From Bryobacterales bacterium (GTDB taxonomy: Bacteria > Acidobacteriota > Terriglobia > Bryobacterales > Bryobacteraceae), in assembly GCA_027452065.1 (NCBI GenBank), contig DAIDHC010000201.1:1-43505 (forward strand): a stretch of DNA of 43,505 nucleotides, written 5' to 3'. Of this stretch, positions 7,643 through 16,275 are shown one piece after another; position 1 is the first letter of the stretch; the number at the start of each line of letters is the position of its first letter. Below the pieces are notes generated by a model. That model searched no databases, was not told the origin of the DNA, and worked only from the letters and a program-made list of their open reading frames with translations. A program made the position numbers and the translations under genes.

Positions 7643-9045
7643 CGGGCGGGGAGGCGGGGCGGCTGGAGCTGACGCGGGAGGAAATGCGGCAGGCGGGTTA
7701 CCGCGTGGTGGACGCGATTGTGGAGCACCTGGCGACGCTCGGCGGGCAGAGGGTGGGGACGAAGGCGGAGGCGGGCGCGGCGCGGGCGTGGGAGGGGCGG
7801 GCGGCGCCGGAGAAGCCGACTCCGTTCGCGGCGGTGCTGGAGCGCGTGGTGGGCGAAGTGCTGCCGAACACGATGCACGTGAATCACCCGCGATTCTTCG
7901 CTTATGTTCCGGGGCCGGGGAATTTTGTGGGAGCGATGGCGGACGCGCTGGTGTCGGGGTACAACGTGTTTGCGGGGACGTGGATCAGCGGGTCGGGGCC
8001 GGAGCTGCTGGAGCGCGAGGTGGTGAACTGGCTGCGGGACTGGTGCGGATTTCCGCAGAGCGCGGGAGGGCTTTTTGTGAGTGGAGGGTCGCTGGCGAAC
8101 CTGACGGCGCTGGCGGCGGCGCGAGAGGCGCGGCTGGGAACCGAGACGGACAAAGCGGTGGTGTATTTGTCCGACCAGGCGCACTCGTCGCTGGCCAAGG
8201 GGCTGCGGATTCTGGGATTCGCTCCGCACCAGTTGGCGGCGATCGAAACGGATGCCGATTTCCGGATGCCGGTGGAAGCGCTGGCGGAGCGGATTCGCGC
8301 GGACCGGGAGCGGGGCCTGCGGCCGTTCTGCACGATTGCCAGCGCGGGCACGACGAACACGGGAGCGGTGGACGACATGGCGGCGATCGCCGGATTGTGC
8401 CGGAGCGAAGGGCTCTGGATGCACGTGGACGGGGCGTATGGGGCGGCGGCGGTGTTGACCGGGCGGGGGAAGAGGCTGCTCGCGGGGATCGAGCTGGCCG
8501 ATTCGCTGTCGTTCGATCCGCACAAGTGGCTGTTCCAGCCGTTTGAGTGCGGGTGCGTGCTGGTGCGCGAGGGGCGGCTGCTGGAGGAGGCGTTCCGGGT
8601 GACGCCGGAGTATCTGAAAGACACGCAGGCGAGGCGCGCGGAGTGGAACTACGCGGACCAGGGGATCCAACTGACGCGGGGATTCCGGGCGCTGAAACTG
8701 TGGATGTCGATTGAGACGTTCGGGCTGGCGGCGTTCCGGGCGGCGATCGAGAGGGGATTCGAGATGGCGGAGACGGCGGCGGAGCGGATGGTGAGAACGG
8801 GGCGGTGGGAGCTGGCGACGCCGGCGCGCATGGGGATCTTCTGTTTCCGGCGCGTGGGCGGCGATGACGCGTTTCACTTGAGGATGGTGGAGGAGATGGT
8901 GGCGGACGGGACGGCGCTGGCGACCTCGACGGTGCTGCGGGGGCGGACGGTGCTGCGGATGTGCACGATCAACCCGCGGACGACGGTAGAGGACATCGAG
9001 AGGACGGTGGAGCGGCTGGAGGAGATGGCGGCGCGGCTGGAGTGA
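7639..9045 (+). CDS. PLP-dependent group II amino-acid decarboxylase
   Basis: The 468-residue protein belongs to the fold-type I PLP decarboxylases acting on aromatic amino acids, glutamate or related substrates. Marks in order: NHPRFFAYVPGPGNFVGAMA near the substrate entrance, GGSLANLTALAAAR binding the cofactor phosphate, HVDGAYGAAA with Asp264 contacting the pyridine nitrogen, and SFDPHKWLFQP with Lys296 as the Schiff-base lysine. The C-terminal small domain (LRMCTINPRTTVEDIERTVE) is complete. It starts at ATG 7639 inside the end of the DUF2103 gene. The product may be an aromatic amine, but substrate choice cannot be read reliably; in this family some members are aldehyde synthases or aspartate decarboxylases. 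Confidence 0.9.
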   Translation: MTGGEAGRLELTREEMRQAGYRVVDAIVEHLATLGGQRVGTKAEAGAARAWEGRAAPEKPTPFAAVLERVVGEVLPNTMHVNHPRFFAYVPGPGNFVGAMADALVSGYNVFAGTWISGSGPELLEREVVNWLRDWCGFPQSAGGLFVSGGSLANLTALAAAREARLGTETDKAVVYLSDQAHSSLAKGLRILGFAPHQLAAIETDADFRMPVEALAERIRADRERGLRPFCTIASAGTTNTGAVDDMAAIAGLCRSEGLWMHVDGAYGAAAVLTGRGKRLLAGIELADSLSFDPHKWLFQPFECGCVLVREGRLLEEAFRVTPEYLKDTQARRAEWNYADQGIQLTRGFRALKLWMSIETFGLAAFRAAIERGFEMAETAAERMVRTGRWELATPARMGIFCFRRVGGDDAFHLRMVEEMVADGTALATSTVLRGRTVLRMCTINPRTTVEDIERTVERLEEMAARLE

Positions 9046-9052
9046 AGGGAGC

Positions 9053-9799
9053 TCAGGCGGTGCCGATGTGGAGGGCGACGATGCCGCCGGTCATGCGGAC
9101 GAAGTCGACCTGGCGGAAGCCGCAGAGTTTCATTTCGGCGGCGAGTTCGGGCGCGCCGGGAAATTTGCGGACCGATTCGGGGAGGTAGCGGTAGGCGTCG
9201 GGGGAGCCGGAAATCCAGCCGCCGAGAATGGGGAGGAGGCGGCGGGAGTAGAAGCGATAGGCGGCGGCGAAGGCGCGATTCGGAGGGTGGGAGAACTCGA
9301 GCACGGCGACGCGGCCGCCGGGTTTGGCGACGCGGAGGAACTCGCGGAGACCGCGGCGGTAATCGACGAGATTGCGGAAGCCGAAGGCGACGGTGAGCAG
9401 ATCGAGCGAATGATCGGGGAGGGGGAGTTGGAGGGCGTCGGCTTCGAACAGAGTGGGGGCGAAGCCGCGGGAGGAGAGTTTGCGGGCGGCGGCGACGAGC
9501 ATGGGATGGCAGAAATCGCTGCCCATCACGGAGGAGCCGTTGGGGCCTTGAAGAGCGAGGGTGAGGTCGCCGGTTCCGCAGCAGAGATCGAGCACGCGCG
9601 AGGGCGGGGAGGGGGAGCCGCGGCGGAGGAGGCGGACGGTGCGGGCGCGCCAGTAGCGATCGATGTGGAAGGAGAGCAGATGGTTCAGGCGATCGTAGCG
9701 GGGCGCGATCTGGCCGAACATGGAGCGGACCCAGCGGGCGGCCTGCTCCTGGTTGGAAGCTCCGGCGGGGGTGGAACCTTTGGCTATTGGGGCAGGCAT
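9053..9799 (-). CDS. ubiE/menG: Demethylmenaquinone/ubiquinone C-methyltransferase
   Basis: The 248-residue protein carries the UbiE/MenG signatures: MFGQIAPRYDRLNHLLSF near the N-terminus, SAM motif VLDLCCGTGDLTLAL, SLDLLTVAFGFRNLVDYRRG, and LEFSHPPN. The enzyme adds the last methyl group to demethylmenaquinone, and to the ubiquinone precursor where present. In this lineage menaquinone is the likely quinone, which is inference. The start overlaps the end of aroB by 16 bases, so the two form an operon read leftward. The tail (VRMTGGIVALHIGTA) is the normal UbiE ending, so the gene is complete. Confidence 0.93.
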   Translation of the reverse strand: MPAPIAKGSTPAGASNQEQAARWVRSMFGQIAPRYDRLNHLLSFHIDRYWRARTVRLLRRGSPSPPSRVLDLCCGTGDLTLALQGPNGSSVMGSDFCHPMLVAAARKLSSRGFAPTLFEADALQLPLPDHSLDLLTVAFGFRNLVDYRRGLREFLRVAKPGGRVAVLEFSHPPNRAFAAAYRFYSRRLLPILGGWISGSPDAYRYLPESVRKFPGAPELAAEMKLCGFRQVDFVRMTGGIVALHIGTA

Positions 9800-10860
9800 G
9801 CGCGGATGGCGGCGAGCGCCTGGGACGAGGTGATGGCGGAGGTGATGCGGACGCGTCCGATGGATTCGGGCAGGACGAAGTGGACGACGCCGCCGGTTGT
9901 TTTCTTGTCGAGTTTGAGGCGCGCGGCGAGCGGCCCGGCGGCGAGGCCGTCGAGAGCGGGGATGGGGCCGTAGGAATCGATGCAGGCGGTGATGCGGGCG
10001 GCGTCGGAGGGGGCGAGGATGCCGGCATCGGCGGCCAGGCGGGTGGCGACGTTCATTCCCCAGGCGACGGCCTCGCCGTGGAGGAAGCGGGAGTAGGCGG
10101 TTTCGGCCTCGAGGGCGTGGCCGAAGGTGTGGCCGAAGTTGAGGATGCGGCGGAGGTCGCCTTCGCGCTCGTCGGCGGTGACGACGCCGGCTTTGAGGCG
10201 GACGGCGGCGGCGATGATGTGGTCGAGGGCTGCGGGGGATTGGGCGAGGACTTCGGCGCGGCGGGTTTCGAGGAAGTCGAACAGAGGGGCGTCGGCGATG
10301 ACACCGGCCTTGACGATTTCGTAGAGGCCGGCGCGATATTCGCGCGCGGGGAGAGTGGCCAGAAGGCCGGGATCGATGAGCACGGCCAGGGGCTGGTGGA
10401 AGCTGCCGATGAGGTTTTTGCCGGCGGCGAGATTGACGGCGGTTTTACCGCCGACGGCGGCGTCGACCTGGGCGAGCAGCGTCGTGGGGACCTGGATGAC
10501 GGGGATGCCGCGCATGAAGACCGCGGCGAGGAAGCCGCCGACGTCGCCGACGATGCCGCCGCCGAAAGCGATGACGAGGCTGGAGCGGTCCGCGCCGCCG
10601 CTCATCAACTGTTCGGCCATGGCTTCGAGGGCGGAGAGGCGCTTGTTGGTTTCGCCGCCGGGGAAGAAGACGACCTGGTAGGGACGGCCGGCGAGGGCGT
10701 TGAGAACGTGTGCCTGATGGAGGTCCCAGACGTCCCAGGTGGTGACGACGAAAATTTTTCCGGTGTTGGCGGGGATGTGGCGGGCGAGGCCGGCGGCGCA
10801 GCCACGCTCGACGATGGCGAGGTAGGTGCGTTGGGGGGTCTGAACGGAAAACGATGGCAT
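9784..10860 (-). CDS. aroB: 3-dehydroquinate synthase
   Basis: The 358-residue protein converts DAHP to 3-dehydroquinate, the second step of the shikimate pathway, using NAD+ and a divalent metal. The NAD site is visible as IAFGGGIVGDVGGFLAAVFM. VPTTLLAQVDAAVGGKTAVN, YEIVKAGVI, NFGHTFGHALE and HGEAVAWGM provide substrate and metal ligands. ATG 10860 (MPSFSVQTPQRTY) fits the family N-terminus. The open frame extends further upstream to 11523, but that part is antisense to nadB. aroB leads menG and diverges from nadB. Chorismate feeds both aromatic amino acids and menaquinone, which makes the pairing sensible. Confidence 0.95.
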   Translation of the reverse strand: MPSFSVQTPQRTYLAIVERGCAAGLARHIPANTGKIFVVTTWDVWDLHQAHVLNALAGRPYQVVFFPGGETNKRLSALEAMAEQLMSGGADRSSLVIAFGGGIVGDVGGFLAAVFMRGIPVIQVPTTLLAQVDAAVGGKTAVNLAAGKNLIGSFHQPLAVLIDPGLLATLPAREYRAGLYEIVKAGVIADAPLFDFLETRRAEVLAQSPAALDHIIAAAVRLKAGVVTADEREGDLRRILNFGHTFGHALEAETAYSRFLHGEAVAWGMNVATRLAADAGILAPSDAARITACIDSYGPIPALDGLAAGPLAARLKLDKKTTGGVVHFVLPESIGRVRITSAITSSQALAAIRACLPQ

Positions 10861-10897
10861 GGATTCGAGAACGAAAAACAGCGGCCGCGGAGGTGAA

Positions 10898-12490
10898 ATG
10901 CGGAGCGCGGCCGTTTCCCCTCTGTTGTACCATGAGGGCTTGGGGCGGCCATGGGGAGGACGGAATCCCGATTTTCTCGTCGTGGGCGCGGGCGTGGCGG
11001 GGTTGCGCGCGGCGATTGAGCTGGCCGAAGCCGGGCGGGTGCTGGTGGTGGCCAAGGACCGGCTGAGCGAATCGTCGTCGGAATACGCGCAAGGCGGCAT
11101 TGCGGCGGCGCTGAACGACGACGACGAAGTTTCACTGCACGAGCAGGACACTTTGGCGGCGGGGGACGGGCTGTGCGAGCCCGGGGCGGTGCGGACGCTG
11201 GTGGAGGAAGCGCCGGGGGCGATTGAAGAGCTGATCGCGTGGGGCGCGGAGTTCGACCGCGAGGGCGGGAGGCTGGTGTTTGCGCGGGAGGGAGCGCATA
11301 GCCGGAGCCGGGTGCTGCACGCGCACGGGGATTCGACGGGGCAGGAAATTCTGAGAACGCTGCGGCGCAAGGCGGAGGCGGACGAGCGGATTGAGCTGCG
11401 AAGCTTCGCGGCGATGACGGACCTGATGGTGGGCGAAGACGGGGGCGCGGCGGGAGCGGCGGTGCTGGACGCAGCGGCGGCGGAGCCGCTGGAGATCGCG
11501 GCGCGGGCGGTGCTGGTGGCCACCGGCGGGCTGGGGCGTGTGTTTCAGGAGACGACGAACCCGGAGGTGGCGACGGGCGACGGCGTGGCGGCGGCGTGGC
11601 GGGCGGGGGCGGCGATCCGGGACATCGAGTTCGTGCAGTTTCATCCGACGGCGCTGTTTGTGGCGGGGGCGCCGCGATTTCTGCTGTCGGAGGCGCTGCG
11701 GGGGGAAGGAGCGTATCTGCGCAACGGGGCGGGGGAGCGGTTCATGGAGCGGTATCACGCGATGGGGGAGTTGGCGCCGCGGGACGTAGTTTCGCGGGCG
11801 ATCGCGATGGAGACGCTCGCGCGCGGCGAGGAGTGCGTGTATTTGGACATGACGCACCTGGACGGGGGGCGGATGGGGGAGCGATTTCCGCGAATTTTCG
11901 AGACGTGCGCGCGCTATGGGATCGACCTGGGGCGAGTGGCGGCGCCGGTGCGGCCGGCGGCGCATTACGCGATGGGCGGCGTGGGCTGCGATTTGGACGG
12001 GCGGTGCTCGATGGCGCGGCTGTTCGCGGCCGGGGAGGCGGCGTGCAACGGCGTGCACGGGGCGAACCGCCTGGCGAGCAACTCGCTGCTGGAGGGCGTT
12101 GTGTACGGAGCGCGCGCCGGGAGGGCGATGAGGGAGACGGGCGGCGCGGCGAGGCCGGGGCGCGCGCCGGAGGCCGGGATACCGGAAGCGGCGGAGGCGG
12201 AGATCCGGCGTCTGGCCTGGGAGCGGTGCGGGGTGGTGCGCGACGGCGAGGGGCTGGAGCAGGCGCGGCGGTGGCTGGCGGAGAGGCCGGCGCGGAGGGT
12301 GGAGCGATGGGACCGGGCGGCGTGCGAGCTGAGGAACATTCACGCGGTGGCGGGGTTGATTGCGCGCGGCGCGCTGGCCCGGAGAGAGAGCCGCGGCGGG
12401 CACTTTCGCCGCGATTATCCGGAGAAGGCGGCGGAGTTTCAGAAGCACTCCCGGATCGAGCGGGAAGGCGAGGTGGAGTTCCGGGGCTGA
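10898..12490 (+). CDS. nadB: L-aspartate oxidase
   Basis: This FAD enzyme makes iminoaspartate from L-aspartate, the first step of de novo NAD synthesis. The FAD-binding motif FLVVGAGVAGLRAAIELAE, SSEYAQGGIAAAL, the substrate-loop Arg/His segment HSRSRVLHAHGDSTGQEIL, FVQFHPTAL and HGANRLASNSLLE follow in the normal order. I chose ATG 10898 (about 530 residues) because GGAGGTG stands just before it. ATG 10859 would overlap the aroB start codon, and a TTG at 10940 would sit closer to the FAD motif, so the start is uncertain. The C-terminal helical region (RRESRGGHFRRDYPE) is complete. It is transcribed away from aroB through a very short shared region. Confidence 0.93.
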   Translation: MRSAAVSPLLYHEGLGRPWGGRNPDFLVVGAGVAGLRAAIELAEAGRVLVVAKDRLSESSSEYAQGGIAAALNDDDEVSLHEQDTLAAGDGLCEPGAVRTLVEEAPGAIEELIAWGAEFDREGGRLVFAREGAHSRSRVLHAHGDSTGQEILRTLRRKAEADERIELRSFAAMTDLMVGEDGGAAGAAVLDAAAAEPLEIAARAVLVATGGLGRVFQETTNPEVATGDGVAAAWRAGAAIRDIEFVQFHPTALFVAGAPRFLLSEALRGEGAYLRNGAGERFMERYHAMGELAPRDVVSRAIAMETLARGEECVYLDMTHLDGGRMGERFPRIFETCARYGIDLGRVAAPVRPAAHYAMGGVGCDLDGRCSMARLFAAGEAACNGVHGANRLASNSLLEGVVYGARAGRAMRETGGAARPGRAPEAGIPEAAEAEIRRLAWERCGVVRDGEGLEQARRWLAERPARRVERWDRAACELRNIHAVAGLIARGALARRESRGGHFRRDYPEKAAEFQKHSRIEREGEVEFRG

Positions 12491-12557
12491 GACGCGCGGC
12501 GGCGGGCGTTTTGGCGGTTGGGAAAAGAACCCTGCGGTACACTGAAAGCGAATCTTC

Positions 12558-13097
12558 ATGAAGCAAAGAATCCGCTCGACCACCATACTTTGCGTGCGCC
12601 GGAACGGCAAAGTGGTCATCGCAGGCGACGGTCAGGTGACGCTGGGCCAGGAGGTTTTGAAGGCTTCGGCGAGGAAGCTGCGGCGGCTTTATAACGACCG
12701 CGTGGTGGCGGGGTTCGCCGGATCGACCGCGGACGCGTTCGCGCTGTTTGCGCGATTCGAAGCGAAGCTGGAGCAGTTCAACGGGCAGCTTCCGCGGGCG
12801 GTTGTGGAGCTGGCCAAGGAGTGGCGCACGGACCGCGTGCTGCGGCACCTGGAGGCGCTGCTGCTGGTGGCGGACAAGGACAACACGTACCTGGTGAGCG
12901 GGAACGGGGACGTGATTGAGCCGGACAACGACGTGGCGGCGATCGGGTCGGGAGGGCCGTTTGCGACGGCGGCGGCGACGGCGCTGTATGAGAACACGAA
13001 GATGACGGCGCGGGAGATTGTCGAGAAGGCGATGACGATCGCGGGCCGGATCTGCATATACACCAACGAGCACGTCACCATCGAGGAGTTGGGCTAG
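12558..13097 (+). CDS. hslV: ATP-dependent protease peptidase subunit HslV
   Basis: The 179-residue proteasome-related peptidase has an N-terminal MKQRIRS propeptide followed by TTILCVRR, where Thr8 should become the catalytic N-terminal nucleophile. [12 protein letters not shown] and the ARKLRRL region are typical. Twelve HslV subunits normally form the double ring that degrades unfolded proteins delivered by HslU. The hslU gene begins at the base after the stop codon. A TACACT hexamer lies 14 bases before the ATG and may be a -10 element; a good Shine-Dalgarno is missing. Confidence 0.96.
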   Translation: MKQRIRSTTILCVRRNGKVVIAGDGQVTLGQEVLKASARKLRRLYNDRVVAGFAGSTADAFALFARFEAKLEQFNGQLPRAVVELAKEWRTDRVLRHLEALLLVADKDNTYLVSGNGDVIEPDNDVAAIGSGGPFATAAATALYENTKMTAREIVEKAMTIAGRICIYTNEHVTIEELG

Positions 13098-14456
13098 ATG
13101 GTCATTTACCTTCCGGGCCAGTCGGGCGACGAGGGTCCGATTCTGGACGAGCTGACGCCGCGCGAGATCGTGCGGGAGCTGGACAAGTACGTCATCGGGC
13201 AGGCGGATGCGAAGCGCGCCGTGGCGATCGCGCTGCGGAACCGGATCCGGCGGCAGAAACTCGAGCCGGAGATGGCCGAGGAAGTGATGCCGAAGAACAT
13301 TCTCATGATCGGGCCGACGGGTGTCGGCAAGACGGAGATTGCGCGGAGGCTGGCGAAGCTGGCCAATTCGCCGTTCCTGAAAGTGGAGGCAAGCAAGTTC
13401 ACCGAAGTCGGCTACGTCGGGCGGGACGTGGAGGCGATGATCCGGGACCTGGTGGACATCGCCATCGACATGGTGCGGGAAGAGCGGCTGGAGGAAGTGT
13501 CGGACCGGGCGGAGCGGAACGCGGAGGAGCGTCTGCTGGAGTTGCTGATGCCGCCGCAGCCGGAGGAGAGCGAGAGCGCGGAGAGAACGCGGGAGAAGCT
13601 GCGGGAGAAGCTGCACGCGGGGAAACTGGACGACCGGATTGTCGAGGTGGACGTCAAGGAACGCGGGCCGACGTTCGAGGTGTCGAGCGCGCAGGGCGTG
13701 GAGGAGATGGACATCAGCCTGAAGGATGTCCTGCCGGGATTGTTCGGGCCGCGGACGCGGAAGCGGAAGATGCGGGTGGTGGAGGCGATGGAGTATCTGG
13801 TTCAGGAAGAGGAGCACAAGCTCATCGACATGGACCAGGTGACGAGAATCGCGCTGGAGCGGGTGGAGCGGAGCGGGATTATTTTCCTGGACGAGATCGA
13901 CAAGATCGCGGGGCGCGAGTCGGGGCATGGGCCGGACGTGAGCCGCGAGGGAGTGCAGAGGGATATTCTGCCGATCGTCGAGGGGACGACGGTGAACACG
14001 CGGCACGGGTTTGTGAGGACGGACCACATACTGTTTGTGGCGGCGGGCGCGTTCCATGTGAGCAAGCCGAGCGACCTGATTCCGGAGCTGCAGGGGCGGT
14101 TTCCGATCCGGGTGGAGCTGAAGTCGCTGAGCGAGGAAGATTTCATCCGCATTCTGCGGGAGCCGAAGAACGCGCTGGTGAAGCAGTACATGGCGCTGCT
14201 GGAGACCGAGGGGATCAAGCTGTCGTTCAGCGAGGACGCGCTGGTGGAGATTGCGCGGTTCGCGGCGCGGGTGAACGAGATGGCGGAGAACATCGGGGCG
14301 CGGCGGCTGCACACGATCATGGAGAAGCTGCTGGAGGAGATTTCCTTCGAGGGGCCGGATCTGAAGAAGAAGACGGTGAAGATCGACTCGGCGTACGTGA
14401 GAAAGCAGCTCGCCGACATCGTCAAAGACCAGGACCTGAGCAAGTACATTCTGTAA
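13098..14456 (+). CDS. hslU: ATP-dependent protease ATPase subunit HslU
   Basis: The 452-residue AAA+ unfoldase is the partner of HslV. The Walker A motif GPTGVGKT is at residues 72-79, Walker B ([10 protein letters not shown]) at about 261-270, and the intermediate I-domain lies between about 110 and 220. The conserved pore-region sequence [15 protein letters not shown] is present. The C-terminus ends DLSKYIL, the tail that docks into HslV pockets. The gene directly abuts hslV, so the pair is certainly co-transcribed, and the lipoprotein gene follows 6 bases later. Confidence 0.97.
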   Translation: MVIYLPGQSGDEGPILDELTPREIVRELDKYVIGQADAKRAVAIALRNRIRRQKLEPEMAEEVMPKNILMIGPTGVGKTEIARRLAKLANSPFLKVEASKFTEVGYVGRDVEAMIRDLVDIAIDMVREERLEEVSDRAERNAEERLLELLMPPQPEESESAERTREKLREKLHAGKLDDRIVEVDVKERGPTFEVSSAQGVEEMDISLKDVLPGLFGPRTRKRKMRVVEAMEYLVQEEEHKLIDMDQVTRIALERVERSGIIFLDEIDKIAGRESGHGPDVSREGVQRDILPIVEGTTVNTRHGFVRTDHILFVAAGAFHVSKPSDLIPELQGRFPIRVELKSLSEEDFIRILREPKNALVKQYMALLETEGIKLSFSEDALVEIARFAARVNEMAENIGARRLHTIMEKLLEEISFEGPDLKKKTVKIDSAYVRKQLADIVKDQDLSKYIL

Positions 14457-14462
14457 CCCGCG

Positions 14463-15449
14463 ATGAACCGAGGCGCGCTCACCGTATGGCTGTCCTGTTT
14501 GTGCGCCGTACTCACGGGCTGCGGGTACATGGGCGAGCCGCTGTATCCGACGGCGAACATCCCGAGCCCGGTGCAGGATCTGAACGCGGTGCAGAGGGGG
14601 ACGAAGATCCTGGTGGCGTTTACGATTCCGCCGCTGACCACCGACGGGCTGGTGTTGAAGCAGGTGGGAGCGATCGAGCTGCGGGCGGGGGCGGCGAGCA
14701 CGACGGAGGGGTTCGACACGGAGGCGTGGGCGGCGGGGGCGAATCCATACGCGGTGGCTTCACCGGGCGAGCCGGGAGTGGTGCGCGGCGAGATTCCGGT
14801 GGCGAACCTGGTGGGGCGCGACGTGATTGTCGGGGTGAGGGTGGCGAACCTGAAGGGGCGGTATTCGAGTTGGTCGAACCTGGCGACGGTGAAGGTGGTG
14901 CGGCCGCTGGATGAGCCGGCGGAGCTGACGGCGGAGCTGACGCGGCAGGGAGTGGCGCTGCGGTGGAAGGCGGGGAACGGGGCGTCGTGGCGGGTGTTCC
15001 GGCAGGCGGGCGGGGAGAAGGCGGCGAGCCTGCTGGCAAAGACCGGGCAGCCGGAATATCTGGACGAGGCGATCGCGTTCGGCGCGACGTACCGCTACTT
15101 CGTGCAGGCCGAGCAGGGGACGGCGGAGAGCGAGCTGGCGGGGCCGGTGAGCATACAGCCGCAGAAAAAATTTCCGCCGGCGGCGCCGACGGGGCTGACG
15201 GCGGTGACCGGGACGAACACGATTGAGCTGAGCTGGGACCGGACGACGGAGACGGACTTTAAGGAATACCGGGTGTACCGCGCGGAGGGGGACGGAGCGT
15301 TCGAGATGATCGGGACAGGGCTCGCGATTCCGTCCTACAGCGACGCGAAGACGCAGGCGGGGCGGAGGTACCGGTACGCGGTGGCGGCGGTGGACCAGGA
15401 GGGGAACGTCAGCGAGCGGTCGCAGCCGGTTGAGGCGACGGGGCCGTAG
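14463..15449 (+). CDS. Lipoprotein with fibronectin type III domains
   Basis: The 328-residue protein has an N-terminal lipoprotein signal, a hydrophobic stretch ending in LTGC with Cys20 as the lipidation site. Two fibronectin type III-like units follow, at about residues 40-145 and 230-325. The second one is clear (TNTIELSWDRTTETDFKEYRVYRAE through GRRYRYAVAAVDQEGN); a weaker middle unit covers about 150-225. No catalytic motif is visible. It begins 6 bases after hslU and probably belongs to that transcript. Its last 41 bases overlap the 3' end of convergent kdsA. A role in outer-membrane or periplasmic binding is only a guess. Confidence 0.8.
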   Translation: MNRGALTVWLSCLCAVLTGCGYMGEPLYPTANIPSPVQDLNAVQRGTKILVAFTIPPLTTDGLVLKQVGAIELRAGAASTTEGFDTEAWAAGANPYAVASPGEPGVVRGEIPVANLVGRDVIVGVRVANLKGRYSSWSNLATVKVVRPLDEPAELTAELTRQGVALRWKAGNGASWRVFRQAGGEKAASLLAKTGQPEYLDEAIAFGATYRYFVQAEQGTAESELAGPVSIQPQKKFPPAAPTGLTAVTGTNTIELSWDRTTETDFKEYRVYRAEGDGAFEMIGTGLAIPSYSDAKTQAGRRYRYAVAAVDQEGNVSERSQPVEATGP

Positions 15450-16275
15450 GGGCGGACTCTTCGGCGAGGATGGCGTGGAGGCGGGTGAGCTGGCGCCAGA
15501 GAGGGGCGAGGAGGTCGAGGCGCAGGGCGTTGGCGCCGTCGGAGAGGGCGCGCTCGGGGGCTTCGTGAACTTCCAGGAACACGCCATCGACACCGGCGGC
15601 GACGGCGGCGCGGGCCAGGGGAGCGATGAAGCGGGGCTCTCCGCCGGAGGTGCTGCCCATACCCCCGGGGGTTTGCACGCTGTGGGTGGCGTCGAAGACG
15701 ACGGGCCAGCCGGCGTCGCGCATGATGGGCAGGGAGCGCATGTCGACGACGAGGTTGTTGTAGCCGAAGCTGGAGCCGCGCTCGGTGAGGAGGATGCGGC
15801 GATTGCCGGTGGATGCGACCTTATCGGCGGCGTGATGGATGTCGTGGGGGGCGACGAACTGGCCCTTCTTGATATTGACGATGCGGCCGGTGCGGCCGGC
15901 CTCGACGAGCAGGTCGGTCTGGCGGCAAAGGAAGGCGGGGATCTGGAGGATGTCGGCGGCTTCTGCGGCGGGGGCGGCCTGGGAGGGTTCGTGGATGTCG
16001 GTGAGGACGGGGTAGCCGGCGGCGCGGAGGCCGGCGAGAATGCGGAGGCCTTCCTTGAGGCCGGGGCCGCGGTAGGAGGAGACGCTGCTGCGGTTGGCCT
16101 TATCGAAGGAGGCTTTGAAGACGAAGGGGCCGGCGAGAGAGCGGATGCGGGCGGCGAGAAAGTGGACGTGTTCTTCGCTTTCGATGACGCAGGGGCCGAG
16201 GATGGCGGCGAGAGGGCGGCCGGGTCCCCAGGCGATGACGGCGCCGTCCGGGGCGGTGAGGCTGACCTCGGTCAT
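15409..16275 (-). CDS. kdsA: 3-deoxy-8-phosphooctulonate (Kdo-8-P) synthase
   Basis: The 288-residue aldolase joins phosphoenolpyruvate and arabinose-5-phosphate into Kdo-8-phosphate, the precursor of the LPS core sugar Kdo. [73 protein letters not shown] and [12 protein letters not shown] are family hallmarks in order. Its start overlaps the pyrG stop by ATGA. The C-terminal 25 or so residues are Ala/Pro-rich and may be a non-conserved tail; this tail is what overlaps the fibronectin lipoprotein gene. Confidence 0.96.
   Translation of the reverse strand: MTEVSLTAPDGAVIAWGPGRPLAAILGPCVIESEEHVHFLAARIRSLAGPFVFKASFDKANRSSVSSYRGPGLKEGLRILAGLRAAGYPVLTDIHEPSQAAPAAEAADILQIPAFLCRQTDLLVEAGRTGRIVNIKKGQFVAPHDIHHAADKVASTGNRRILLTERGSSFGYNNLVVDMRSLPIMRDAGWPVVFDATHSVQTPGGMGSTSGGEPRFIAPLARAAVAAGVDGVFLEVHEAPERALSDGANALRLDLLAPLWRQLTRLHAILAEESAPTAPSPQPAATAR

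Noticed and set aside
9787-10896. Long plus-strand frame opposite aroB
   Set aside because: The translation is a Gly/Asp/Glu-rich shadow produced by GC-biased codons of aroB; there is no domain or ribosome site.
11742-14312. Very long minus-strand frame opposite nadB, hslV and hslU
   Set aside because: His/Arg/Pro-rich shadow of three well-recognised genes.
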